Shown here: piece after piece, positions 45,467 to 54,409 of the stretch
Position numbering within the stretch: position 1 is the stretch's first letter
How the letters are laid out: every line of letters starts with the position of its first letter
Source: Candidatus Xianfuyuplasma coldseepsis
Lineage (GTDB): Bacteria > Bacillota_I > Bacilli_A > Izemoplasmatales > Izemoplasmataceae
NCBI RefSeq assembly: GCF_014023125.1
Contig: NZ_CP048914.1
Span: 1,268,698-1,332,697, forward strand
Direction of reading: 5' to 3'
DNA length: 64,000 bases
Program-made: the position numbers and the translations under genes
The notes under the pieces: generated by a model
What the model was told of the DNA's origin: nothing
Databases searched by the model: none
What the model saw: only the letters and a program-made list of their open reading frames with translations

Positions 45467-45800
45467 CTAGATAAAGCAATAATATACCTCCAAAATATAA
45501 AACTGTAAAGATGATTGGGTAAAGTAGAAATTCGATAAGTAACCCCCATTGTGATAAAAATATCGTTGTTGCTACGAATAAAAACCCAATAACAATAAGC
45601 AGAAAATGATTGTGTTTTTTAAGACTCAGTTTAAGAGCATTGACTGTAATGGACATCCATATCGTACATAAAACTAATAATGGAAGAATTACCGTGAATT
45701 CACTAAAGATCATATAAAAACCAGAAAACACAAGGATAGATAAGCTAACAAGAACAAGTATTGAAATGACTAGAAAATTTCCGGCTGATTTTTTTGTCAA
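45453..45800 (-). CDS. small membrane protein with a TTG start
   Basis: 115 aa from a TTG at 45800 that lies 7 bases after GGAGG; the in-frame ATG at 45818 sits on top of that site and is less likely. Four hydrophobic segments with LKLSLKKHNH between the second and third. Unknown function. Confidence 0.55.
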   Translation of the reverse strand: MTKKSAGNFLVISILVLVSLSILVFSGFYMIFSEFTVILPLLVLCTIWMSITVNALKLSLKKHNHFLLIVIGFLFVATTIFLSQWGLLIEFLLYPIIFTVLYFGGILLLYLDKKG

Positions 45801-45994
45801 ATCCCAACCTCCATTCATTGATTTAAAAACACTACAAATAGATTTGATGTCTTATTTGTAGTATGCTCTAATTAAAGTATAGCAAGTAATGCCTGATTGT
45901 TCAATATAAGATGCTGATTTGTTGTTCTTTCATAATCAATAGATTTGACATTTATGAATGTACAAAAAAGACATAGATAACTTTTTTTAGTTTG

Positions 45995-46003
45995 TGCTAT
46001 AAT
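45995..46003 (+). promoter_or_regulatory. extended -10 promoter of the diguanylate cyclase gene
   Basis: TGC TATAAT (45995-46003) with no good -35 element; 28 bases before the ATG. Confidence 0.5.
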
Positions 46004-46031
46004 TACGATAGAACTAGTAGGAGTGATATCT

Positions 46032-47165
46032 ATGGAGAATTTCTATCGCTATGACAACAATATTTATGCATTTGCTTTACTGGTAATATTATTGTTTGTT
46101 GTTATTACAAAAAAAGATATCTTTGACTATTCTCGTAAATTATTCTATCGAATGATTGTTTTTAACATGGTGATTTTGGTTGTGGAGATTCTTGCCTGGG
46201 CCTTTGATGGAATAAACACGTCCGGTGCGATTGTTGCCAATTATATATTCAATGTATTGTTGATTTTGATGGAACCAACGATGGCTGCTCAGTGGGTGAC
46301 GTATGTTGATTATAAGATTCACGGATCTCGTGATCGATTGCGAAAACGACTATACTATCTACAACCAACCATCTTTGCAGGAATATTACTTGTGATAAAT
46401 ATCGTTTACCCGGTGGCTTTTTCCTTGGATGAACAGAATGTATATCATCGTGGTGAGTGGTTATGGTTGAGTTTACTATTTGTCTTTGGAATGATTTTAT
46501 ACACTGTTATCCTCGCCGTAAAAAATCGAAAAGAACTGTCTGATAAAATGATCTTGTTTATTGCGTTTTTTGCGCTCCTACCTGTATTGATATCCTTTAT
46601 TCAATTATTTGTTTATGGATTGATTTTAACCTGGGCCGTCGTTGCCTTAGGCGTCGTCTTTGCGTATTACTTAATTGAAATTGCAGGGAATTCTGAAGAT
46701 CATCTGACAGGACTATTCTCTCGTAAAAAAATGGAAGAGATTTTGACAGGTAAAGTGGAAGAGAACGAAACCTTCTCCGTCATTATGATCGATTTGGAAT
46801 ACTTCAAGAAAATAAATGATCAATACGGTCATAAACAAGGTGATGAGGTTCTACAACAACTATCAAAAGTATTGTTACGAGCTTACAAAGAGGAGTTTTA
46901 TGTTACGAGAATTGGTGGTGACGAGTTCTTGCTGATATCTAAACAAGCAACACGATTAAACATCGAGGAATATCGTGATCGTTTACTTAGAGAGATTAAG
47001 CAATCAAAGAATCCATTACTTCTAGAAATCGGTATTAGCTTTGGTGCAAAAACATTTGATTCATCAATGGCATATACGGAAGATTCAATCTTGGATGAAG
47101 TGGATCGACTAATGTATGAAGATAAGAGTAAGAACAAGAACTATAAACGACGAAGAACCGATTGA
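46032..47165 (+). CDS. membrane diguanylate cyclase (GGDEF domain)
   Basis: 377 aa from the ATG at 46032 behind TAGGAG. Residues 1-~215 form seven or so membrane helices of an unrecognised sensor module. Residues ~220-377 are a GGDEF domain: DHLTGLFSRKKMEEIL, MIDLEYFKKINDQYGHKQGD, and the catalytic RIGGDEFLLIS with an intact GGDEF. The inhibitory I-site (RxxD five residues before GGDEF) reads KEEF, so product inhibition is not expected. It should make c-di-GMP from GTP at the membrane. No EAL, HD-GYP or PilZ gene lies in this window. Confidence 0.9.
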   Translation: MENFYRYDNNIYAFALLVILLFVVITKKDIFDYSRKLFYRMIVFNMVILVVEILAWAFDGINTSGAIVANYIFNVLLILMEPTMAAQWVTYVDYKIHGSRDRLRKRLYYLQPTIFAGILLVINIVYPVAFSLDEQNVYHRGEWLWLSLLFVFGMILYTVILAVKNRKELSDKMILFIAFFALLPVLISFIQLFVYGLILTWAVVALGVVFAYYLIEIAGNSEDHLTGLFSRKKMEEILTGKVEENETFSVIMIDLEYFKKINDQYGHKQGDEVLQQLSKVLLRAYKEEFYVTRIGGDEFLLISKQATRLNIEEYRDRLLREIKQSKNPLLLEIGISFGAKTFDSSMAYTEDSILDEVDRLMYEDKSKNKNYKRRRTD

Positions 47166-47192
47166 TCATAACCTGTAGTGGAGGTGTTCCCA

Positions 47193-47831
47193 ATGAAACA
47201 CGAATGGCGAAAACATGAGAAAGAGATCTACATGCCGAAACAAAAACCAACCGTCCTAACGATTCCACCCTTACCATATATCACCATTACCGGACAAGGT
47301 AATCCAAATAGTGCGGAGTTCTCGAGGGTAGTAGAAGCACTCTATGCACTTTCCTATGGAATTAAGATGGCACCTAAAAAAGGGATTGTGATTGATGGAT
47401 ACTTTGATTACACTGTGTACCCATTGGAGGGATTTTGGACACTGTCGGACGAAGGAAAAGCACGATACACAGGAGAAGGAGTGCAGGACTTAAAGGATTT
47501 TCTTGCATTCAAATTGATGATTCGTCAACCTGATTTTGTTACAAAGGATTTCTTTAAAAAGATGCAATCAAGAATATATGACAGCAAGAAAAACCCACGA
47601 ATTCTCGATGCCGTTTTTGAAGTAATTGCTGAGAAAGAAAGTGTTCAAATGCTTCATATTGGCTCGTATGATGATGAAGTGCATTCCTTTCAATTGATGG
47701 ACGATTTTTGCATCGAGAACAACTTTGTACGCATGTCCAATGATCACAAGGAAATCTATCTTTCCGATCCGCGAAAAGTAGAGGAATCAAAGCTTAAGAC
47801 TGTTTTACGGTTTTCGATTGAAAGACGATAA
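47193..47831 (+). CDS. GyrI-like small-molecule-binding protein
   Basis: 212 aa from the ATG at 47193 behind GGAGGTG; an in-frame start at 47178 precedes that site. The pattern HEWRKHEKEIYMPKQKPTVL, IPPLPYITITGQGNP, VVEALYALSYGIKMAPKKG, and the final MSNDHKEIYLSDPRKVEESK is that of stand-alone GyrI-like proteins, in Firmicutes usually described as small-molecule binders or hydrolases. It is just after the diguanylate cyclase and could be co-transcribed. Ligand unknown. Confidence 0.8.
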   Translation: MKHEWRKHEKEIYMPKQKPTVLTIPPLPYITITGQGNPNSAEFSRVVEALYALSYGIKMAPKKGIVIDGYFDYTVYPLEGFWTLSDEGKARYTGEGVQDLKDFLAFKLMIRQPDFVTKDFFKKMQSRIYDSKKNPRILDAVFEVIAEKESVQMLHIGSYDDEVHSFQLMDDFCIENNFVRMSNDHKEIYLSDPRKVEESKLKTVLRFSIERR

Positions 47832-47906
47832 AGTATCGACAAGGAAGATACAATGATTGCAGTGAAAAATGTACAAAAAACATGTTGTAATCATACATTT
47901 ACATCC

Positions 47907-47945
47907 AAATGCCTCAATAGCTACAAGCTATTTGTGGCATTTTTT
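47907..47945 (+). terminator. terminator after the GyrI-like gene
   Basis: Two-part stem AAATGCC ... AATAGCT / AGCTATT ... GGCATTT, then TTT. Confidence 0.88.
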
Positions 47946-48011
47946 AATTTGTAAAAATTTGTCGAAATGAGGGAGTATTTGTAAGGTTAAATATAAAAAT
48001 TATGTTTATAC

Positions 48012-48040
48012 TTTACTTACTCGCCTAGAATTTGTACAAT
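48012..48040 (+). promoter_or_regulatory. promoter of the ferric-iron transporter genes
   Basis: TTTACT (48012-48017), 17-base spacer, TACAAT (48035-48040). No Fur-type or DtxR-type palindrome is evident nearby. Confidence 0.7.
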
Positions 48041-48075
48041 CAAAGCGCAAATAGAAAAAGAAGGAGTGTATTACA

Positions 48076-49131
48076 TTGAAAAAAATATTTGCACTAATAC
48101 TTATGGCAGTGATGGCATTTTCATTAGCAGCGTGTGGCAATGATGACCAAGTCGTAAACATATATACGACACGACACTATGATACTGATGATGCTTTGTT
48201 TGAACGATTCACGGAAGAAACCGGAATTGAAGTCAACATTGTCAATGATAAAGCACCGGCCTTAATAGAGAAAATTAAAGCGGAAGGCGATTTGCCTCAA
48301 GCAGATCTCTTCTTTACAGCAGATGCTGGATATTTAGCACTGGCGAAGCAAGAAGGGATATTACAAGCGATTGCGAGTGATACATTGGAAGCGAACGTTC
48401 CTGCAAAGTATCGTGATATCGATGACATGTGGTTTGGGTTAACCAAACGCGCTCGTGTCTTCTTGTATGATAACGCCGTAGATCCTACTGGATTAACCTA
48501 TGAGAATGCAACAACGATGTTCCCCGGTGAGTTGCTAATCCGCTCCTCATCCAATATCTATAATCAAAGTTTAGTGGCTTCGTTTATTGAGTTAAAAGGG
48601 GAAAGTGCAACAACGGCCTGGGTTCAAGATATTGTAATGAATATGGCCCGGACTCCAGAAGGAAATGATCGCGGACAAGCTGTTGCAATTACAAATGGAT
48701 ATGGTACGATTGCCATCGCAAACTCGTATTATTATGGATTGCTTGTCAATGAAACGGATACCACCAGTGAATATTATGGTGTCGCTGATCAAGTAGGAAT
48801 TTACTTTCCCAATCAAGGGGATGGTGAAGGTGGCGTTCATATTAATGTGAGTGGTGCAGGTGTAATTAAGAATGCTTCCAATGCAGAAAACGCAATTCGT
48901 TTAATCGAGTTTCTATCCGAATCATCTGCACAAGAAGAGTTTTCAGCGAATAATTATGAATTCCCTGTAAATCCCAATGCTGAAATCAGTGATTTATTAC
49001 AAAGTTGGCTCGATAATCAAGGCATCACCGTATTGAGAGAACAAGACATCAACTTGACAGCACTAGGTGAACATAATGAACTAGCAATCATTATTATGAC
49101 CAATGCTTCTTGGGATAATCCCGATCAATAA
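48076..49131 (+). CDS. ferric-iron ABC transporter substrate-binding lipoprotein (FutA/FbpA-like)
   Basis: 351 aa from a TTG start with AAGGAGTG in front. Signal peptide with lipobox LAAC (Cys ~20). The mature protein opens VVNIYTTRHYDTDDALFERF and continues KAPALIEKIKAEGDLPQADLFFTADAGYLA, close to FutA/IdiA-type Fe3+ binders. The region IANSYYYGLL supplies the tyrosines that typically coordinate Fe3+ in this family. First gene of a three-gene importer. The hairpin after it may set a higher level for the binding protein than for the permease. Confidence 0.88.
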   Translation: MKKIFALILMAVMAFSLAACGNDDQVVNIYTTRHYDTDDALFERFTEETGIEVNIVNDKAPALIEKIKAEGDLPQADLFFTADAGYLALAKQEGILQAIASDTLEANVPAKYRDIDDMWFGLTKRARVFLYDNAVDPTGLTYENATTMFPGELLIRSSSNIYNQSLVASFIELKGESATTAWVQDIVMNMARTPEGNDRGQAVAITNGYGTIAIANSYYYGLLVNETDTTSEYYGVADQVGIYFPNQGDGEGGVHINVSGAGVIKNASNAENAIRLIEFLSESSAQEEFSANNYEFPVNPNAEISDLLQSWLDNQGITVLREQDINLTALGEHNELAIIIMTNASWDNPDQ

Positions 49132-49140
49132 AACGAACAA

Positions 49141-49164
49141 AAAGAGAGAATTTTTCTCTCTTTT
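49141..49164 (+). terminator. hairpin between binding-protein and permease genes
   Basis: AAAGAGAGAA / TTCTCTCTTT with a 3-base loop and a short T-run; probably a partial terminator inside the operon. Confidence 0.7.
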
Positions 49165-49190
49165 ACCAATTTACAAAAGGAGTGAGACTG

Positions 49191-50798
49191 ATGCAACGTA
49201 TTATCCGTAGATTACACGATCGAACAATCTTTGTCGTTGTTGGCTTTCTTGTTCCTTTGGTAATCGTACTGCCACTTCTACGCATTGGTTTAAATGCGTT
49301 AGAACCACGTAGTTTATACTATCAGACATTACTACAAAACAACATATTAGTCACAAGTGTTGTTGCAACAATAGAACTGATTATCAAAGTTGGTTTATTG
49401 TCAGCTTTTGTAGGATTCATAGCTGCCTACTTTCTGACTTTTTATGAGATAAAATTTCGAAAAGTGATTAATGTTTTGTTGGTGTTACCACTTGGAATTC
49501 CCGTTTATGTAGCAGCATACACGTATACAAATATATTTCATTACATACCGTTTTTAGAAGCGATATTACGGGCTGATTTTATGATGAATGGAGCGGTCTT
49601 TATTTATTCGTTCTTCCTATATCCCTACGTGTATTTGGCATCAAAATCATACTTGAGTAAACATATTACCGATTATATCGAGGCTTCTGAAACACTTGGT
49701 GGCCAGCACTTGAAACTATTTATTAAGATCATTCTACCATTGTCAAGACCGGTGATTATTGGATCGGTGTTATTTGCCATATTTGAGACGTTATCCGATT
49801 TCGCCGTTGTGGAGTATTATGGGGTACTGACGTTATCAAGGTATATTAATCTCGCATGGTTTTCCAATGGTGATTTTATCAGTGCATCGAAACTATCGGT
49901 ATATATCTTGATGATTATGTTTGTACTGATTTTTATTGAGCGAGTTTCACGTCGACAAAAACGATACAGTAGCGCAGACGTCATTCATCGTCCGATAAGG
50001 CGATACAATCCATCAAAATCAATGATGTACATAATTTACGTATTTATTGGTACAATCATTGTTCTTGCAACGATTCTTCCAATCACGCAAATGTTAGTAT
50101 CTGTCATTATGAATACGGCGTATATCGAACGGTTGGATATCATTGAAATTACTTTTAATACGCTGCTAATAACCGTCGTTTCAACGATTATCATTATTAT
50201 AGTAGCACTCCTTTTAGCTACGATCACTATCTACATAAAAGGCGCAAAAAAACACCTTCTGTCGAGTGTTTCAACGATAGGATATATGGTTCCTTCAATG
50301 GTTTTAGCGCTGGGGATTTATATCTTATTGATTCGCGTTGATCAATGGTTATACCATATGTTTCAAGGTGTTGGGTTAAACCGGATGCTGTTCACCTCAA
50401 CGATCGCAATTATTTTATTTGGATTTTTCGTGAAGTTTTTCTCTGTAGCGTATACAAATTTATTAAGTGCATACTCAAAAATGAACCATCACCTCCTTGA
50501 AGCGTCGGAAACATTGGGTGAATCGAAACTGTCGACTATGGTGCGTGTGACCATACCGATGTTATCAAAAAGTATCATTGCCGTTGCGATTATTCTATTC
50601 ATCGATATGGCGAAAGAATTAACAATTGTCTATAGCTTACGACCATTTAATTTCAAAACACTGTCTACCGAAGTGTATCGCTATGCGGGAAATGAAATGA
50701 TTAACATTGCAGCCTTTCCATCGCTTGTCATCATCGCCATGTGTACCCTCTTAATCCTGTATCTCGAAGGAGGTTCCAAACGTGTTAAAACTCCATAA
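49191..50798 (+). CDS. ferric-iron ABC transporter permease, double-domain (FbpB-like)
   Basis: 535 aa from the ATG at 49191 behind AAAAGGAGTG. Two fused BPD_transp_1 domains, ~12 membrane helices. Each has an EAA loop: DYIEASETLGGQHLKLFIKIILP (~160-182) and HLLEASETLGESKLSTMVRVTIP (~425-450). Double-length permeases of this layout are typical for Fe3+ importers. Its 3' end overlaps the ATPase gene by 17 bases. Confidence 0.9.
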   Translation: MQRIIRRLHDRTIFVVVGFLVPLVIVLPLLRIGLNALEPRSLYYQTLLQNNILVTSVVATIELIIKVGLLSAFVGFIAAYFLTFYEIKFRKVINVLLVLPLGIPVYVAAYTYTNIFHYIPFLEAILRADFMMNGAVFIYSFFLYPYVYLASKSYLSKHITDYIEASETLGGQHLKLFIKIILPLSRPVIIGSVLFAIFETLSDFAVVEYYGVLTLSRYINLAWFSNGDFISASKLSVYILMIMFVLIFIERVSRRQKRYSSADVIHRPIRRYNPSKSMMYIIYVFIGTIIVLATILPITQMLVSVIMNTAYIERLDIIEITFNTLLITVVSTIIIIIVALLLATITIYIKGAKKHLLSSVSTIGYMVPSMVLALGIYILLIRVDQWLYHMFQGVGLNRMLFTSTIAIILFGFFVKFFSVAYTNLLSAYSKMNHHLLEASETLGESKLSTMVRVTIPMLSKSIIAVAIILFIDMAKELTIVYSLRPFNFKTLSTEVYRYAGNEMINIAAFPSLVIIAMCTLLILYLEGGSKRVKTP

Positions 50799-51399
50799 CA
50801 TACAGTTTTCATATGATAAGAAACAACCGATACTAGACGATTTCAACATCGATGTAGATAAAGGGGAAATCGTCGCTATTTTGGGTAGAAGTGGGAGTGG
50901 AAAGTCCTCAATCCTTCGTGTCATTGCTGGATTAGAAACACCACAATCTGGCGATGTTGTGATTGATGGGAACATTGTGAACAACGTTCCGACATCAAAA
51001 CGAAATGTAGGTCTCGTTTTTCAGAATCACGCCCTCTTTCCGCATCTGACAATTCGTAAAAACATCGAATATGGATTGTTTAATATGTCATCTGCAATGA
51101 AAAAAGAACGTTGTGAAGAAGTTGCGAAGAAAGTGGATATCCTAGAGTTATTAGACCGGTATCCTCATGAAATTAGTGGTGGCCAAAAACAACGTGCAGC
51201 GATTGCGCGAAGTCTTGTAACGAAACCAAAGATTTTATTGCTAGATGAACCGTTCACAGCGTTAGACCAAGAACTAAAGCAGAGCATCCGACTAGACATC
51301 CTTCGCATTCTAAAACAGTTTAATATAACAACGATTATCGTTACACATGACATTGATGATGCGATTGCGTTACATGCTCGCGTAATACAACTACAATAA
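50782..51399 (+). CDS. ferric-iron ABC transporter ATPase, short form (FbpC-like)
   Basis: 205 aa from the GTG at 50782, with GGAGGTTCC in the preceding gene. Walker A GRSGSGKSS (~36-44), Q-loop VGLVFQNHALFPHLTI, signature EISGGQKQRAAIARSL, Walker B ILLLDEPFTALD and H-loop IVTHDIDDAI are complete. FbpC-type ATPases are usually ~340 aa with a C-terminal TOBE regulatory domain; it is absent here, the protein ending right after the core domain (VIQLQ). It powers uptake with the two preceding genes. Confidence 0.9.
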   Translation: MLKLHNIQFSYDKKQPILDDFNIDVDKGEIVAILGRSGSGKSSILRVIAGLETPQSGDVVIDGNIVNNVPTSKRNVGLVFQNHALFPHLTIRKNIEYGLFNMSSAMKKERCEEVAKKVDILELLDRYPHEISGGQKQRAAIARSLVTKPKILLLDEPFTALDQELKQSIRLDILRILKQFNITTIIVTHDIDDAIALHARVIQLQ

Positions 51400-51434
51400 A
51401 ACGACAATATCACATGCGATATTGTCGTTTGTTT
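51399..51434. terminator. bidirectional terminator after the iron transporter
   Basis: AAACGACAATATC / GATATTGTCGTTT with a 6-base loop, between convergent genes. Confidence 0.85.
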
Positions 51435-52113
51435 ATGCGGGGACTAATTCTCGTTTGGTAACAAGGTAACGATGGATAAAATAGAGGTAGGGAATACCGA
51501 GATTTGTTTCTAACAGCGAATTGAAAACGATTGGATTCATGCCTAAGGGTCGGATACCCGACACCAGTAAGACCGCTTCCCAAGAGAATTGAACAACAAT
51601 ACCGATAAACAATAGATATAGAATTTGTTTCAATAGATTGTTGTCACCCCAGTTTTGATAGATATAGAATCCGTATCCAATCACTAGTATTAACAACATG
51701 AACCAATGATAACTTCCTGTCATTCGGGAGATGTTTATCACACCAAATGATTGGCCAAGTGATTGCGATACAAATGCAACAAGCAACCACCCACCAACAA
51801 TGAGAAGAGACCATTGACGAATGGATTTATCACGATCGAGAAATAACCAAATCCAGACAAAATTGGTAAAGCCATAACTTGTCGATAACCAGAGTAAGAA
51901 CCACATCGTATGTGCTCCGTCTACATTTCTAGTACCTAAGAGGAGATAGAATCCACCATAATCAACCACGAAATAGATCAATGCTCCGGCGACACCGAAC
52001 CAAAACGCCAATAGACGATTCTTTCGAATTAAAAAATATCCTAATATAACTAAAAAAACAATGTCGAGGTAAATATATAAATAGTTCAGCTCTCTCGCAA
52101 CGATATAATCCAT
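51433..52113 (-). CDS. polytopic membrane protein of unknown function
   Basis: 226 aa, AGGAGGG before the ATG. About seven hydrophobic segments, many aromatic residues (FWFGVAGALIYFVVDYGGFY; MWFLLWLSTSYGFTNFVWIW). No family recognised. Extended -10 promoter TGA TATAAT on the minus strand (TATAAT at 52140-52135). Confidence 0.65.
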   Translation of the reverse strand: MDYIVARELNYLYIYLDIVFLVILGYFLIRKNRLLAFWFGVAGALIYFVVDYGGFYLLLGTRNVDGAHTMWFLLWLSTSYGFTNFVWIWLFLDRDKSIRQWSLLIVGGWLLVAFVSQSLGQSFGVINISRMTGSYHWFMLLILVIGYGFYIYQNWGDNNLLKQILYLLFIGIVVQFSWEAVLLVSGIRPLGMNPIVFNSLLETNLGIPYLYFIHRYLVTKRELVPA

Positions 52114-52222
52114 AATAAACCCTCCTATTATTGTATTATATCATAAGATATATTCGCTTTTTTAGTACATTTTCCATTAAATATTCGCATTTGTTTGTTA
52201 TAATAGGTGCAAGGTGATAAAA

Positions 52223-52981
52223 ATGTTAATTGATACCCATGTACATCTGAATAGTAAACAGTTTGTAAATACCGTTAATGATGTGATTGAACGCGCCGTA
52301 AAAAACGATGTAAAAATCATGATTGTCGTTGGCTATGATATACCTACGAATAAGAAGGCCATTGCCCTTGCAAGACAGTATCCATTTATTTATGCAACGG
52401 TTGGGTACCATCCGACTGAAGCAAAAAATATTACCGACCAAGATTTTCAATTATTGGAGGAACAACTACAATTAGATGAAGTGGTTGGTGTGGGTGAATG
52501 TGGTCTGGACTTCTATTGGGATAAGGATCATATCGATGCACAGGTTGCAGTATTTGAACGTCAGATTGAACTATCTAAAACGTATGATAAACCACTTGTC
52601 ATCCACATGCGTGATGCGAGTGAGGCAACGTATAATGTCTTAAGTAATTATTCAGGGTTACGCGGTATCATGCATTCGTATAGTGGTAGTGCCGAGATGG
52701 TTCCCCTATTCATTGAACTGGGTTTACATATCTCCTTAGGTGGTCCGGTAACCTTTAAAAACGGGCATAAACCGAAGGCAGTAGCCAAGGTTGTACCACT
52801 AGATAAATTACTTGTGGAGACCGATTCACCGTATTTGTCACCACATCCCTTTCGGGGCAAACAAAACGAACCAGCACGGGTGAAACTCGTCGCCGAAGAA
52901 ATTGCGAAAATTAAAGAAGTTCCCTATCACACCATTGCCGAGGTAACGACGGCAAATGCGAAGAACTTATTTCGAATATAG
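52223..52981 (+). CDS. TatD-family metal-dependent deoxyribonuclease
   Basis: 252 aa from the ATG at 52223 behind AAGGTGAT. Metal ligands of the TatD amidohydrolase fold are visible: MLIDTHVHLN, VVGVGECGLDFYWD (Glu), PLVIHMRDASEAT, GIMHSYSGS, LLVETDSPYLSPHPFRGKQN. Members remove 3'-end DNA or D-aminoacyl-tRNA; this Firmicutes type (YabD-like) is generally annotated as a DNase. 10 bases before the HtrA-like gene. Confidence 0.92.
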   Translation: MLIDTHVHLNSKQFVNTVNDVIERAVKNDVKIMIVVGYDIPTNKKAIALARQYPFIYATVGYHPTEAKNITDQDFQLLEEQLQLDEVVGVGECGLDFYWDKDHIDAQVAVFERQIELSKTYDKPLVIHMRDASEATYNVLSNYSGLRGIMHSYSGSAEMVPLFIELGLHISLGGPVTFKNGHKPKAVAKVVPLDKLLVETDSPYLSPHPFRGKQNEPARVKLVAEEIAKIKEVPYHTIAEVTTANAKNLFRI

Positions 52982-52991
52982 GAGTTGAAGA

Positions 52992-54320
52992 ATGATGAAA
53001 AAAATTGCATTAATGATTACCGTTTTAGTCTTTGGGGTTGGATTAACCGCTTGTGTACCAATTCCAGATGAAATTGATACATCGTATACAGAGAGTGAAT
53101 TGCGTGATTTGATTGAAGATGTGTTTGAAGAACAACAAGATAACGTATACACAGAAGATGAAATCAAGGCCATCATTGAAGAGTATGTTGCAACAACTGT
53201 TGTTGCAACCACACTTACGGATCAAGAAATTGAGGATTTGATTGAACAACTGATTCTAGAATCAAGTGTTGCTACGATTTATACACAAACAGAACTCGAA
53301 GATCTGATTGCCGAAATGATTGCGTTAAGCGATGTTGCTGTAAGTTATTCAATTGAAAATTTCCAGCTTGATATAACAACCGTGCTTGCTGAAGTTAAAG
53401 ATGGTGTTGTTGGCGTAGTTGCAAGTATCAATGAAGATGAGAGTTCATCTGGTAGTGGTGTCATCTATAAAAAAGATGGTGATGAATACTATGTGGTAAC
53501 CAATGAGCACGTTATTGAAGGCTCCACAGAAGTAGCGATAGTGTATGAAAAGAATAGTTTGTTATTTACAATTCCAGCGATAAGTGTTGAAGTGATTGGA
53601 ATGGATGCAACGACGGATATTGCCGTATTGAAGTTTACCTCCGATGTTGATTTTACCGTTATTGAGTTTGCTGATTCCTATGAGATAACCGAAGGAGATT
53701 TTGTGTTTGCCATCGGTAATCCACTCGGATTTGATTATTATGGTACGGTTACTATGGGAGTTATTAGTGGTACAGCTCGTTATGTTCAAAATGATGATGT
53801 CTTTGATGCGACATTATTGCAACACGATGCGGCTATTAGCCCCGGTAATAGTGGTGGTGCTTTAGTCGATTTAGAAGGAAAATTGGTCGGTATCAATAAC
53901 ATGAAAATTGTCACTGATGATGTATCAGGAATTGGATTTGCCATTCCATCCAACACCGTGCAACGGGTTATTGACGATTTGGAAGATGATGGAATCATTC
54001 AACGTCCTTACCTCGGTATAACCTCCTACGTTCAAGTCAATGATTGTGGACTTGATTACGGGGTATGTATCAACATTGTTGAAGGTGGTGCAGCAGAAGA
54101 TGCTGGACTGCGTGATGGCGATGTTATTACCGGATATAAAAATCTATCCACAGGCATGGAAGAATATCTAGATATTTGGAATTTTAATGATCTTCGTGAA
54201 GCGATTTTGAATTCGAATGTAACCGATACGATTCAACTCCGCTATATCCGCGAAGATGTGGAATATGAAAGCTCTACGGCAGTACTCGGATTACATCCGG
54301 ATGACTTACCTACAGAATAA
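52992..54320 (+). CDS. HtrA/DegP-like serine protease, lipoprotein with N-terminal repeats
   Basis: 442 aa (or 441 from the second ATG). Signal peptide with lipobox LTAC (Cys ~21), so the protease is tethered to the outer face of the membrane. Residues ~30-115 contain four ~22-residue acidic repeats of the form (S/V)YTE(S/D)E(L/I)xxxIE. The trypsin-like domain has the triad His in VVTNEHVIEG, Asp in TTDIAVLKF and Ser in ISPGNSGGALVD; a PDZ domain follows (YGVCINIVEGGAAEDAGLRD). It probably handles misfolded exported proteins. It is directly downstream of the TatD gene. Confidence 0.92.
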   Translation: MMKKIALMITVLVFGVGLTACVPIPDEIDTSYTESELRDLIEDVFEEQQDNVYTEDEIKAIIEEYVATTVVATTLTDQEIEDLIEQLILESSVATIYTQTELEDLIAEMIALSDVAVSYSIENFQLDITTVLAEVKDGVVGVVASINEDESSSGSGVIYKKDGDEYYVVTNEHVIEGSTEVAIVYEKNSLLFTIPAISVEVIGMDATTDIAVLKFTSDVDFTVIEFADSYEITEGDFVFAIGNPLGFDYYGTVTMGVISGTARYVQNDDVFDATLLQHDAAISPGNSGGALVDLEGKLVGINNMKIVTDDVSGIGFAIPSNTVQRVIDDLEDDGIIQRPYLGITSYVQVNDCGLDYGVCINIVEGGAAEDAGLRDGDVITGYKNLSTGMEEYLDIWNFNDLREAILNSNVTDTIQLRYIREDVEYESSTAVLGLHPDDLPTE

Positions 54321-54321
54321 C

Positions 54322-54347
54322 AAAAGCAAATCTTCGGATTTGCTTTT
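54322..54347 (+). terminator. terminator after the HtrA-like gene
   Basis: AAAAGCAAATC TTCG GATTTGCTTTT, stable UUCG loop. Confidence 0.9.
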
Positions 54348-54351
54348 CTTC

Positions 54352-54380
54352 TTGTCAAATACCACTAAATTTAGTACAAT
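54352..54380 (+). promoter_or_regulatory. promoter of ychF
   Basis: TTGTCA (54352-54357), 17-base spacer, TACAAT (54375-54380). Confidence 0.75.
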
Positions 54381-54409
54381 GAATAAGTCAAAAAGAAGGA
54401 GTTGATCAT

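Noticed and set aside
47946-48011. Fur or DtxR operator upstream of the iron transporter
   Set aside because: No palindrome resembling either consensus was found in the spacer.
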